Below, piece after piece: positions 57,401-62,357 of a stretch of 64,000 bases of DNA. The DNA is from Cristatella mucedo (Eukaryota; Bryozoa; Phylactolaemata; Cristatellidae): contig WPIO01000012.1 of assembly GCA_009760855.2 (NCBI GenBank), positions 4,732,001 through 4,796,000 of the forward strand, read 5' to 3'. Both the position numbers and the translations under genes were made by a program. The notes beneath the pieces are model-generated. The model searched no databases, was not told the DNA's origin, and saw only the letters and a list, made by a program, of their open reading frames with translations. Numbering within the stretch: position 1 is the stretch's first letter; each line of letters starts with the position of its first letter.

Positions 57401-57756
57401 ACTGTCTTCTTGTCAAGACTAATAAACGACAGCCGGTCGCTTCGGGTCTGCAAGAGCATAACCCGATTTGTATCGGTGATATTGATGAGTGTCACCCGTC
57501 GCTTAAAAGTAGACCCAACATAGTTTCTTTCTTGCTGGAATAGGCCCGGAAGTTTGGAAAGTATGTCATCCATCATTGAGTAATCCTCAGTCTCCCCTAG
57601 GCTGGCACCCTCTTCTAGCTGCTGAGTCATATGCATCGTGCTCTGAGACATCTCAGTAGATGTGAGCTCATCCGAAGAAGCATGCCGAACTCGTGGCCTC
57701 GTTTGCACTGGACTCATTGCATCCACTGTTCTATTAGGATTGGAGATCATGAGATA
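23256..57756 (-). CDS. TBC1D1/4: TBC1D1/TBC1D4 (AS160)-like Rab GTPase-activating protein, fifteen exons, N-terminus missing
   Basis: Joined minus-strand exons give 950 codons plus TAG, with all phases closing. Residue numbers below count from the first recovered codon. Ser27 lies in an RVRHAS motif; PTB2 is about 80-185 ([26 protein letters not shown]); a helical region follows ([24 protein letters not shown]); then the [16 protein letters not shown] segment; Thr353 in RRRSLT; a [20 protein letters not shown] helix; the TBC domain from 522 with Arg528 ([11 protein letters not shown]) and Gln617 (GYCQG); and a coiled coil about 834-891. In vertebrates TBC1D1/4 act on Rabs of GLUT4 vesicles and are switched off by Akt/AMPK phosphorylation and 14-3-3 binding. 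Order and spacing match those proteins throughout, but PTB1 and the start were not found. One ancestral gene is expected in invertebrates, so I do not choose between the two paralogues. Confidence 0.95.
23977..24096. repeat. Three perfect tandem copies of a 40-bp unit
   Basis: The unit starts ACTTCGACTCGTTAGCCGTG and ends GCGCCAGCTTAGG. The copies at 23977, 24017 and 24057 are identical. They lie in the last TBC1D1/4 intron, about 180 bp upstream of the final exon. Confidence 0.97.
24097..27891. other. Last intron of TBC1D1/4
   Basis: A long intron (27891 to 23799) joins two phase-0 exon ends. It contains the 40-bp tandem array and a small LINE-A tail at 26330. 26302-26333 has a short AT hairpin. 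I found no extra exon. Confidence 0.7.
26335..26395 (-). mobile_element. LINE-A tail
   Basis: TGCCCTCAGAGAACTCAATC and TTTCTAGGCACTTTACA form an inverted LINE-A hairpin. The (ATT)n part is short and merges with an AT-rich palindrome. Confidence 0.7.
27892..28061 (-). CDS. TBC1D1/4: TBC1D1/4 exon 14: end of the TBC domain
   Basis: Acceptor GTCGTGTGTCGCAG, donor AGATCG|GTGAGC, phase 1 to phase 0. It encodes [19 protein letters not shown] then [20 protein letters not shown] and MDSVFRS, matching the vertebrate D-x-IFLQGTEVIFKVALSLL...FLK-x-TLP block. Confidence 0.95.
28524..28683 (-). CDS. TBC1D1/4: TBC1D1/4 exon 13: TBC domain, YQLSRLL and PWF motifs
   Basis: Acceptor ACGCTCCGTTTCAG, donor GTTCG|GTACGT, phase 0 to phase 1. 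It encodes [40 protein letters not shown] and GFAVRVF, one of the most conserved parts of the TBC fold. Confidence 0.96.
29144..29236 (-). CDS. TBC1D1/4: TBC1D1/4 exon 12: TBC domain
   Basis: Acceptor TTTAACCTTGTAG, donor ATGCAG|GTGTGT, phase 0 at both ends, 31 codons: [20 protein letters not shown] then [11 protein letters not shown]. This matches vertebrate SEEEAFKMLKFLM...RKQYRPDM. Confidence 0.94.
29930..30292 (-). mobile_element. Non-LTR retrotransposon RT C-terminal fragment in an intron
   Basis: A minus-strand open frame contains [53 protein letters not shown] and, after a shift, GSEFQ/GTRF-type codons. This block order is typical of LINE polyprotein C-termini (LQLVxNxxAR...TPLLxxLxWLP...). 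It is too diverged from LINE-A and LINE-B for me to assign it to either. Confidence 0.65.
31121..31272 (-). CDS. TBC1D1/4: TBC1D1/4 exon 11: TBC domain with the glutamine finger
   Basis: Acceptor GACTTTTTGCAG, donor TTACAC|GTAGGT, phase 1 to phase 0. It encodes [39 protein letters not shown] and [11 protein letters not shown]. The Gln of GYCQG is the catalytic Gln finger of TBC GAPs. A weaker donor 35 bases earlier would delete the conserved GLCFIAG strand and was rejected. Confidence 0.96.
31940..32955 (+). mobile_element. LINE-A RT copy with a mutated YADD box and an internal 67-bp duplication
   Basis: The plus strand encodes an HFYAADTQF-like segment near 32000, where active copies should read YADD. 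C-terminal blocks follow (GCAATCTC..., CTCCTTTAGTTCTTATGCTC region) and a tail CATATGTGAAGTGCCTAGAG plus ATTATTTTTATTATTAG. Stops abound. The unit at 32535-32601 is repeated at 32602-32668. Confidence 0.8.
32535..32668. repeat. Direct tandem duplication, 67-bp unit
   Basis: Two apparently identical units start CTTCTTCCCGACCTGCACTG. The duplication arose inside the LINE-A copy. Confidence 0.95.
32956..33998. other. Intronic stretch of TBC1D1/4, nothing recognised
   Basis: This lies inside the intron 34820-31273. No exon with conserved residues is needed here, because the flanking exons join in phase through the conserved DLGRTF junction. Confidence 0.6.
33999..34182 (+). mobile_element. SINE-C full-length copy
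   Basis: GGTGAGCCGTGATGGCACAC with an A-box-like TGGCACACTGGGTAAGG, B-box GTTCGATTCCTG at about 34065, body TGCAAGCGGTGGTGATAGCC, and an end AGCTAGGATTTATTTATTAA. It is the closest copy to a consensus in this window. Confidence 0.9.
34556..34675 (+). mobile_element. SINE with tRNA-like head and a LINE-A-type hairpin tail
   Basis: The head GCCCAGGAGTAAGGTGCTTG with a B-box-like GGCTCAAGCCCTGC is followed by TGCCTGGTTAGAGATTAATT and CTATTAGGATGCTACAA. The latter has the layout of the LINE-A hairpin (GCCTAGAAAGAGATTAAG...GAGGGTGCTATACAA). Confidence 0.6.
34821..34991 (-). CDS. TBC1D1/4: TBC1D1/4 exon 10: start of the TBC domain with the arginine finger
   Basis: Acceptor TGGTCGTGGATAG, donor ATCTGG|GTAACC, phase 1 to phase 1. 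It encodes [20 protein letters not shown], then [20 protein letters not shown] and LG. The Arg of GRGEIW is the arginine finger and HAILIDLG is a hallmark of the TBC1D1/4 subfamily. Confidence 0.97.
35205..35363 (-). CDS. TBC1D1/4: TBC1D1/4 exon 9: pre-TBC helix
   Basis: Acceptor GTGTCGCCCTGCAG, donor ATCAAAG|GTCGGC, phase 1 to phase 1. It encodes [33 protein letters not shown] and a run ending TLRCAVIK. The LDY-x-EV...W-x-x-ML pattern is shared with vertebrate TBC1D1/4. Confidence 0.94.
36486..36652 (+). mobile_element. SINE-C variant, diverged
   Basis: Head GGTCTTAGCCCAGGGGTAAG, B-box-like GGTTTGAACCCTGC, body AGTAGTGATAGCATCCAGC and tail CAGCTAAATCAGTC with T-rich end. It shares its head with 34556 but keeps the SINE-C tail. 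Confidence 0.7.
36653..37494. other. TBC1D1/4 intron, nothing recognised
   Basis: AT-rich intron sequence without repeats I can name. Confidence 0.5.
37495..37582 (-). CDS. TBC1D1/4: TBC1D1/4 exon 8: helix preceding TBC
   Basis: Acceptor CAACCTTTCGCAG, donor CTAGAAG|GTACGT, phase 0 to phase 1. It encodes [29 protein letters not shown] as one continuous helix, matching vertebrate ELRELWxKAIxQQILLLRMEKENQKL. Confidence 0.95.
38394..38535 (-). CDS. TBC1D1/4: TBC1D1/4 exon 7: Ser-rich variable region
   Basis: Acceptor CTGTCGTTTGCAG (a NAGNAG-like alternative lies 19 bases on, same phase). It encodes [40 protein letters not shown] and DTSSKPQ. The donor CAA|GTGAGA at 38393 is chosen because it joins in phase with exon 8. 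A stronger-looking donor, CCG|GTGAGT at 38338, would extend the exon by 55 nt and break the frame unless a small exon intervenes. The region is poorly conserved in the family, so support comes from phase and open frame only. Confidence 0.7.
41026..41195 (-). CDS. TBC1D1/4: TBC1D1/4 exon 6: Akt-type RRRSLT motif
   Basis: Acceptor TTGCTGCTTTCTAG, donor GCAGG|GTAATA, phase 0 to phase 2. It encodes [40 protein letters not shown] and a tail ending SARRKA. RRRSLT satisfies RxRxxT and corresponds in order to the RRRAHT/RRRANT site (Thr642 of TBC1D4, Thr596 of TBC1D1; numbering from memory). A different reading frame is also open here but does not keep phase. Confidence 0.85.
41590..41686 (+). mobile_element. 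LINE-A tail
   Basis: CTTTGCAGCAAATGTAAAC, CTAGAAAGAGATTAAGTTCT, GGGTGCTTTATCAAGTG and a long (ATT)n. The left half of the outer stem is mutated (AACAACC for AAGCGCC). Confidence 0.88.
43296..43370. repeat. (AT)n microsatellite joined to a LINE-A copy
   Basis: About 60 bp of uninterrupted alternation, CGGAA, then ten more bases, directly followed by LINE-A codons (ACCTCAAATCCTTTGGAGAC). Confidence 0.95.
43371..43755 (+). mobile_element. LINE-A 3' end
   Basis: RT C-terminal codons ([28 protein letters not shown]), 3' UTR, hairpin GCGCCTAGAAAGAGATTGAG and (ATT)n. It matches 4609-5027 closely. Confidence 0.9.
44905..45065 (-). mobile_element. SINE head fused to a LINE-A-type tail
   Basis: The reverse complement reads a tRNA-like head (GGTGCTTGCCTTTAGC... 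GATCGTGGGCGCGAGCCC), then GGCATATGTGAAGTGCCTGA and ATAGAGATTATCGTAGAGCG. The stretch CATATGTGAAGTGCCT is identical to LINE-A at 32887. A short second partial head lies upstream. Confidence 0.6.
45440..45544 (-). CDS. TBC1D1/4: TBC1D1/4 exon 5: [10 protein letters not shown] segment
   Basis: Acceptor CTGTCTTCGTTGCAG, donor TCCAAG|GTATGG, phase 0 at both ends, 35 codons: [20 protein letters not shown] then [15 protein letters not shown]. It corresponds to the vertebrate RFKLDxLKNKAKRSLTxSLE stretch. Longer frames overlapping this exon on either strand are read-through artefacts. Confidence 0.9.
46555..46838 (-). mobile_element. LINE-B 3' end, intact coding end
   Basis: The minus-strand frame ends [20 protein letters not shown] through [17 protein letters not shown] and a stop, then a UTR ending ACATTAC. 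It is highly similar to 608-954. Its 5' break point lies exactly at the (GT)n tract. Confidence 0.88.
46839..46920. repeat. (GT)n microsatellite followed by a G run
   Basis: About 70 bp of GT and ten G residues at the 5' edge of the LINE-B copy. Confidence 0.97.
47120..47282 (-). mobile_element. SINE-C copy
   Basis: Plus-strand blocks CTGATTTAACAGC, GGCTATCACAACTGCTTGCA, ATTCGAACCCACGACCTCGG and GGCTATCACGGCCCAC are the SINE-C reverse complement, including the B box. Confidence 0.82.
47445..47642. repeat. Compound (GA)n / (GGGA)n microsatellite
   Basis: About 80 bp of GA and then about 110 bp of GGGA/GGAG units. Open frames over it are repeat-encoded dipeptides. Confidence 0.97.
47643..48840. 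other. TBC1D1/4 intron, nothing recognised
   Basis: Inside the 8.6-kb intron between exons 4 and 5. No exon-like segment with family residues is seen. Confidence 0.5.
48851..49052. repeat. Two long (GA)n tracts
   Basis: 48851-48926 and 48987-49052 with a degenerate purine bridge. On the transcribed (minus) strand these are (CT)n. Confidence 0.97.
49053..50156. other. TBC1D1/4 intron, nothing recognised
   Basis: There are short open frames only. Confidence 0.45.
50157..50239. repeat. Direct tandem duplication, 42-bp unit
   Basis: The unit TCAAAACTGAGAAGCACAGC... occurs at 50157 and 50199 without visible differences until the last base. Confidence 0.95.
51285..51462. repeat. Direct tandem duplication, 89-bp unit
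   Basis: The unit starts GAGGCAATATAGTGCACAAG and ends GATATGGGCACAA. The second copy at 51374 differs at one position noted (CCAATCC against CCAGTCC). Confidence 0.95.
51711..51780. repeat. (GA)n microsatellite
   Basis: Uninterrupted, about 70 bp, just upstream of a LINE-A copy. Confidence 0.97.
51830..52648 (+). mobile_element. LINE-A RT C-terminal copy with (GA)n expansion in its hairpin
   Basis: The frame has [49 protein letters not shown], then [17 protein letters not shown] premature stop (LQLV-stop) and a shift show decay. In the 3' hairpin the left inner arm has become a 70-bp (GA)n tract (52541-52610), followed by the right arm TTGAGTTCTCTGAGGGTGCT. Confidence 0.9.
52649..54108. 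other. TBC1D1/4 intron, nothing recognised
   Basis: 53815-53905 holds several short repeats of an ACGTGATC/TCTC motif (TGGCACGTGATCTCTGG, GACACGTGATCACTTGG, CCGTACGTGATCTCTCGG). No exon is required here. Confidence 0.5.
54109..54329 (-). CDS. TBC1D1/4: TBC1D1/4 exon 4: helical region after PTB2
   Basis: Acceptor TGCCTGCCTGTACAG, donor GAACAG|GTCAGC, phase 1 to phase 0. It encodes [40 protein letters not shown] and [20 protein letters not shown]. This aligns with the vertebrate QKHLxxLTxxEQATIFExVQ...ENELIxxxLRxL region. An alternative donor 26 bases earlier gives the wrong phase for exon 5. A (CT)n tract (54410-54446) lies about 80 bases upstream of the acceptor on the coding strand. Confidence 0.87.
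54939..55122 (-). CDS. TBC1D1/4: TBC1D1/4 exon 3: end of PTB2
   Basis: Acceptor CGACTTTGCCGCAG, donor AATCTC|GTAAGT, phase 0 to phase 1. It encodes [20 protein letters not shown], a variable loop, then [18 protein letters not shown]. VDxIxxxLxxAF and CxxCPxxxLxKLxxRIE are TBC1D1/4 signatures. Confidence 0.93.
55303..57100. other. TBC1D1/4 intron, nothing recognised
   Basis: Includes a C/T-rich stretch at 56920-57060. Open frames here carry no family residues. Confidence 0.5.
57111..57206 (-). CDS. TBC1D1/4: TBC1D1/4 exon 2: PTB2 core
   Basis: Acceptor CCATTGTACTGCAG, donor GCAGCG|GTATGT, phase 0 at both ends, 32 codons: [20 protein letters not shown] then [18 protein letters not shown] and Y-FQC are the PTB2 landmarks. 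The frame is open only between the splice sites, so it has no long ORF of its own. Confidence 0.95.
57358..57756 (-). CDS. TBC1D1/4: TBC1D1/4 exon 1 of those recovered: RVRHAS site and start of PTB2
   Basis: Acceptor TTATTCTGCTGCAG, donor GCCCAG|GTAAGC, phase 0 at both ends, 133 codons. [12 protein letters not shown] gives an RxRxxS site like the RxRHAS site of TBC1D4 (Ser341, from memory). It is followed by a Met/Ser/Thr-rich linker and the PTB2 strands [20 protein letters not shown] and [17 protein letters not shown]. The in-frame Met three codons in is not taken as the start, because a good acceptor precedes it and about 240 upstream residues (PTB1) are expected. Confidence 0.92.
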
Positions 57757-58959
57757 CTGCAGCAGAATAAAAAAAACAGGTTCAACACACCAGCTGATAA
57801 TGGGCTGTACTGCTTCTTGCCGGCTGCATCACAAATATGAGCACAGACAATACGCATCAATTAAAAAATCTTCAGAATCCGGACTCCGTGTCCGACAGTG
57901 ACTAGTCTGACAAAACAATGTGTGTGCACCACCTGTTAAACATCATCAATCGATACTATGAAAATGCAAATACTGTAATTGAGGAATTGAATTCCAAAAG
58001 CTACAATTATTGCTAAATAATCAAGGTCTTGTGGTCTTGAACACTAGAGCCAGCAAGCAGGAACGGCAAGCACTCCTACGAAATGATTTATTGCCAACTT
58101 GAGGTAAGTTTCACAATACTATATGCAGGCAGTGGTCCCGAACTGGTGCTCAACCCTCTCCTTCCCAAGAATGGTGATAACAGCATAGTATCTTATCCAG
58201 ACAACCTGTAAGGGGAGCTGAACCTCCTGAAGGTAATGACCTAACCTTGCCCTTGACTTTGCTTGCTACTCGACAGTGGCTACCGAGAGGCAGGCCTCTT
58301 CTGGGTCACCTTGCGGAGGAAGCTTCAGGCCGATAGCCCATCCTCCTGTGTGTTGGCTGCAGCTGAAGCTCGTCACAGGTTACAGCTGCAGCCACCCCTC
58401 GATAGTCCCGAGAAAGGCTGCCCTGCTAGAGCGCACGCTCACTCGTTGAAGGCTCTCCCGAACAAAGACCCACTCTCCCAGATCATAATCAAGCGCCCAT
58501 TGACCGTACTGGCTGGACCAGCTGTCCTATTGAAGCTTCTATGCCGAAGGAGTACTGCAGCAGGTACAGTGTGTCCTTTACCCAGCAGCCAGAGCCTTAC
58601 CCCAGCTTTATTCACGGACGAAGCTCGAAACCAGTTTCTCTGACACTGCCTTGCTTTCAGGTCACACGGCATTACGTCGGTCGTCAGGTGCCGTGGATTG
58701 ATTTATCAGCACTGGCTTACTTTTCTCTGGCCGTTATTGCTATGAACTCGATGTAGTGGCTTCTGGCTAATGTCCTAAGGTCGAAAACACAACGCTCGTA
58801 AAAGTGCTAGTCCTTGCCGTTTAAGTCAAACGCAGTGGTGAAGCCAGGAGCCTAGGTGCACGGCTAGTGGCTCGGAGGTTCAGCACCATTACACACTGAT
58901 ATGCCGACAGTACCCGAGTACGGTACTAATGAATGAAGTCCCATACCTTTAAACGCACC
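57757..58959. other. Expected location of PTB1 exons, none recognised
   Basis: I searched the minus strand for PTB1-like blocks (GS-x-P, MLPW-VAE, GRV-V) and found none. A 126-codon plus frame at 58263-58643 and the opposing minus frames have no family signature. CGCAAG|GTGACC near 58310 looks like a donor but has no convincing exon. Confidence 0.4.
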
Positions 58960-59136
58960 TGTTTATTACAGCATTCGGTGGATCTTTGCGATTAGTCCTT
59001 CGTGTCCATATGCCTGTCTACACTGTTGCTTGTGCATGTTTTCATCAATCATTTGGTAATGCTTTCCATACAGCATCTGTAAAGTGCTTAGAAAAAGATT
59101 CAGTTCTCTGAGGGTGCTATACAAATGTATTATTAT
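58960..59136 (+). mobile_element. LINE-A tail, diverged
   Basis: GTTTATTACAGCATTCGGTG, TCTGTAAAGTGCTTAGAAAA, GTTCTCTGAGGGTGCTATAC and ATTATTATTG. Confidence 0.82.
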
Positions 59137-59849
59137 TGATACGCCTTAAGATAAAAAGACCCTATCATTAGTATAGAGCAATCAGTTTGGCAACGACGGG
59201 TCCACGACAACTCGGTACGGTCAACTCGGTGTGGACTAGTGTTATCTCTTAACCCTAAACCCAGTTTTCGTGCACCGTGTTGTAGTGCGAGTGGTCCCTA
59301 CAAGCATTCAGCATCAGTCATGGCCTACAGGAACTCTCACTCGGCACCCGGAGCAAAAATGAACTGCCCGGAGTGGAAGTACCACCTGGCTTACAGTTTA
59401 GAGCTTAACTCACGGCAACCTCAATACCTCTAGCATAACTGAGTTGCCTATTACAAGAGATAGGCTTTTATACTGCCGAACCATGAATTATGATGTAACC
59501 GTTCCCTAGTCGTAAAAGATCGGGAGCAGCGAATAATATTTCGGCAGTCGCATGCTGGCTGATCTAGGGTGCTGCCGTTTCGCTAGTCACCATAATTCAT
59601 AAATCACGAATACTAATTCGGCACTGTAGCCAAGCCAGGGGATGGGCAGGGACCATTTGCCCTCCTCTAGAACAAAGAGGGTGGAGCAGCCCAACCAGGA
59701 CCGCCCCTTTACCTACGGCACCCTATTCTTACGGCATACCATAAGGAGCGTCGTAAGCGGCGAAGTTATGTCTTACTTTGATTAGACAAGCAACCACCGA
59801 GTGCACGTCAAACGCTACGATTGTGGGCTCAACAAGTTCTTGGCCATCG

Positions 59850-59935
59850 GATCAGCAAATTTAAAGCGCCTAAAAGAGATTGAGTTCTCTGAGGGAGATT
59901 TATCAAGTGCACTATTATTATTATTATTATTATTC
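59850..59935 (+). mobile_element. LINE-A tail, hairpin only
   Basis: CAGCAAATTTAAAGCGCCTA, AAGAGATTGAGTTCTCTGAG, ATCAAGTGC and (ATT)n. Only about 85 bp of the element is present. Confidence 0.88.
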
Positions 59936-60257
59936 TCTTGCAGCCATACATAAAAATCTTGTGAATCTTCCCCCCCCCCCAAATAAAAATCCTGGCTCCA
60001 CCTACGCTTCGGCAGTCATAATCCGGCTGATGTTGCACACAGCCGTTTCGCTCGGTACGCTCACGCTCACAAAACCTGAGCGTAGGGTGCCTAGTAGAGA
60101 CCAACTAAAAGCCATCGTCCCCGTCTATATACCGTTCCGGCATCTTGTCGGAAGAACTTCCCGTCGGCCTCTCCGCGAAGCTAGCCGTGGCGTTTTGGCA
60201 CTCATAAGCAAAACATAACTTGGGCTGGCGGGTTTCGATATCGGGGTGCCGTCTAAC

Positions 60258-60402
60258 ATAGGGCAGCATCGTTCTGGGCCGGACGTTTTACGACTCGATG
60301 GCCAGGTCGCGAAGGACCGCCGGTGTGTGCAGAGCCATGAACAGGCGAAGCATCATGCCCGACACTTCGGGGTAGCAAGACAGGCAGCTGGGCTACTTCC
60401 TT
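60258..60402 (-). other. Possible coding fragment, unassigned
   Basis: The minus strand is open with protein-like composition (CLSCYPEVSGMMLRLFMALH, TPAVLRDLAIES) and ends in TAA at about 60292. A pyrimidine-rich stretch precedes it. I do not recognise it. It may be a last exon of a neighbouring gene, a pseudogene piece or chance. Confidence 0.25.
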
Positions 60403-60404
60403 AA

Positions 60405-60475
60405 CATCAAATTAAAGTGACTAGAAAAAAATCTAGTTCTCGGAGGGCGCTAAACAAATTTATTATTATTATTAT
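60405..60475 (+). mobile_element. LINE-A tail, hairpin only
   Basis: AAAGTGACTAGAAAAAAATC, TAGTTCTCGGAGGGCGC and (ATT)n. It is an old, minimal copy. Confidence 0.75.
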
Positions 60476-61892
60476 TTGGTATCAGGGAGACGGTGGGCGG
60501 CTAACTAAAAACGGAGTGTCTTCGACAAATAAAAAAAATGCCAGCTGGTCATTATCGGCGACGGCCTACGAATAGATCGATTCACAATACGACCCGGAGA
60601 GGTTTCCCTACAGTGAGCAGAGCGAGGCTCGAAGCGGGCGAACAAAGGTGGAGAGCAGCCGGCCCTACCGGCGCTCGCTCATGCAGGACCTTGTTTAGTG
60701 CATACGTCCAATCAAACTCGCAGGACCTTGCCTAGTGCATGCGTCCAACCAACTTCGCGCCTATGCTGAATTACGGCGAAAGGAATGTGACCGTGAGAGG
60801 TTGGCCTATTTCGAAAGAGAAAGCCAGCTTATCCAGACCCTGTGAAAAGCGTGGCACCTGCTGACACTGAGCTTCCATGTAGCGACGCCTAGTACATCAA
60901 AATTGCTGATAGCGCTTATCAGCTGCCTCTAACCCACCCCCCACACACACAAACCAGTACGGCCCGAGGCCCGGAGGTCAGGCGATAGCACCAAATTTTC
61001 CTGCAACGGCAATTAACTAACTGCTGACCAGTCTGCACCCCTCGAGAGCTGCTCACGAAAGAAGCGGACTTCAGCAAGCAGTTGGCTGCTTTAGCCAGAG
61101 GCCGAGGGTTTCTCGAGGCTTCGGAGCAGGAAGGAGCGGGCGGGGCAGGAAGGAGCGGGCGGCGTTTCAGTTGGGCCAGTTTATTCGTGTCAACCCCACA
61201 CCTCATCCCCCCATCAATCTCTCCCTCCCTGTCTCGCGAACACCCTCAAGCAGCGATGCCAGCTAGCATGGCCAACGCTGCAATGCCCGGACAATGAAAA
61301 ACGCGTTCGAGAGCTACGAGCGTCGGCCGCTGGATTATAGTCGAGTGCCGAATATGAAATAGCCGAGATAAGCGGAGGCTTGTGAGCAGCAAGAATTCTG
61401 GTCGTGTAGGTCATGTGTGAAAGAGATTCTCTTCAGACCTGGCCACTACATAAGGCACAGGACTGCCCGAAGTCGCTCTCTTGGTGTTACTGATGACGTG
61501 TGTGGCGAGCTTCAGATCTTTGCATATTGCATTCGTTGGACCGCTACCCGAACTAGTGAGGTTCTCGCGGTCATAACGTTGGCGTCGGTAGCGAGGAGCA
61601 ACACGACGTCGGAAACACCCCCATACGGATCTCAATCCCGGCGTACCCGCAGATCTAAGATGACGATTTAGTGCGATAACTGCAGGCGGTACACTTAACG
61701 AGTGCGACGGAGGCAGCGACAAACAGCAGACACTCAGAAGTGTGGAAAAATCCGCCCCGGGAAAAGCCGTTGACGGCTTCTGGAAGTGGACATCAGCGAG
61801 CAGCATTTCGTTCTGAATCTGCTTTCGCAGAGGAGTGCAGGCTTACTCGCTTAATGAAAAGCATAAAATAAAAAAATAAATAAAAAAAATCC
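60476..61892. other. No gene recognised
   Basis: 60693-60748 has two near-repeats of AGGACCTTG...TAGTGCAT-GCGTCCAA. 61411-61806 is open on the minus strand for 131 codons without a family signature. Confidence 0.4.
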
Positions 61893-62057
61893 TATCTGAT
61901 TAAACAGCCTCTTTTGTATAGCGACAGAAGAGCCTTTTAGGGCTATCACCACCGCTTGCAGTGGCGATAAAAAATCGCCCACCGCAGGAATCGAATCCAC
62001 GACCTCGGGACCGAGGTCGTAAAAAAAACCGCCTTACCTAGTGTGCCATCACGGCTC
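61893..62057 (-). mobile_element. SINE-C full-length copy
   Basis: The plus strand runs AATCCTATCTGATTAAACAG, AGCGACAGAAGAGCC, CCACCGCAGGAATCGAATCC (B box) and CCTTACCTAGTGTGCCATC (A-box region), ending at GGCTCAT directly against the LINE-A tail. It contains an eight-base A run in the head. Confidence 0.88.
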
Positions 62058-62148
62058 ATAATAATAATAATAATAATAATGCACTTGATAAAGCGCCCTC
62101 AGAGAACTCAATCTCTCTCTAGGCGCTTTACATTTGCTGCAAAGGGAA
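62058..62148 (-). mobile_element. LINE-A tail, hairpin only
   Basis: (AAT)n, GCACTTGATAAAGCGCCCTC, AGAGAACTCAATCTCTCTCT, AGGCGCTTTACATTTGCTGC. It is in inverse orientation to 62278-62357. Confidence 0.9.
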
Positions 62149-62277
62149 AACCATCGCGGATAAACGCTCCGCCAGGCTGCAGGCGCGAGGTAGCGCTCCT
62201 AATCGGGCACTGAACTCCCAAGCGTGCTCGCGAGTCTCAGTCATAGTTTCCAGCTCAGCGTTCTACTCACAAAGACT

Positions 62278-62357
62278 TTGCAGCAAATGTAAAGCGCCTA
62301 GAAAGAGATTAAGTTCTCTGAGGGCGCTTTATCAAGTACATTATTATTATTATTATA
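62278..62357 (+). mobile_element. LINE-A tail, hairpin only
   Basis: TGCAGCAAATGTAAAGCGCC, TAGAAAGAGATTAAGTTCTC, GGGCGCTTTATCAAGTAC and (ATT)n. Matches the young copies. Confidence 0.9.

Noticed and set aside
58263-58643. 126-codon plus-strand open frame and opposing minus frames as PTB1 exon
   Set aside because: None of the three minus frames shows PTB1 residues, and the plus frame has no family signature.
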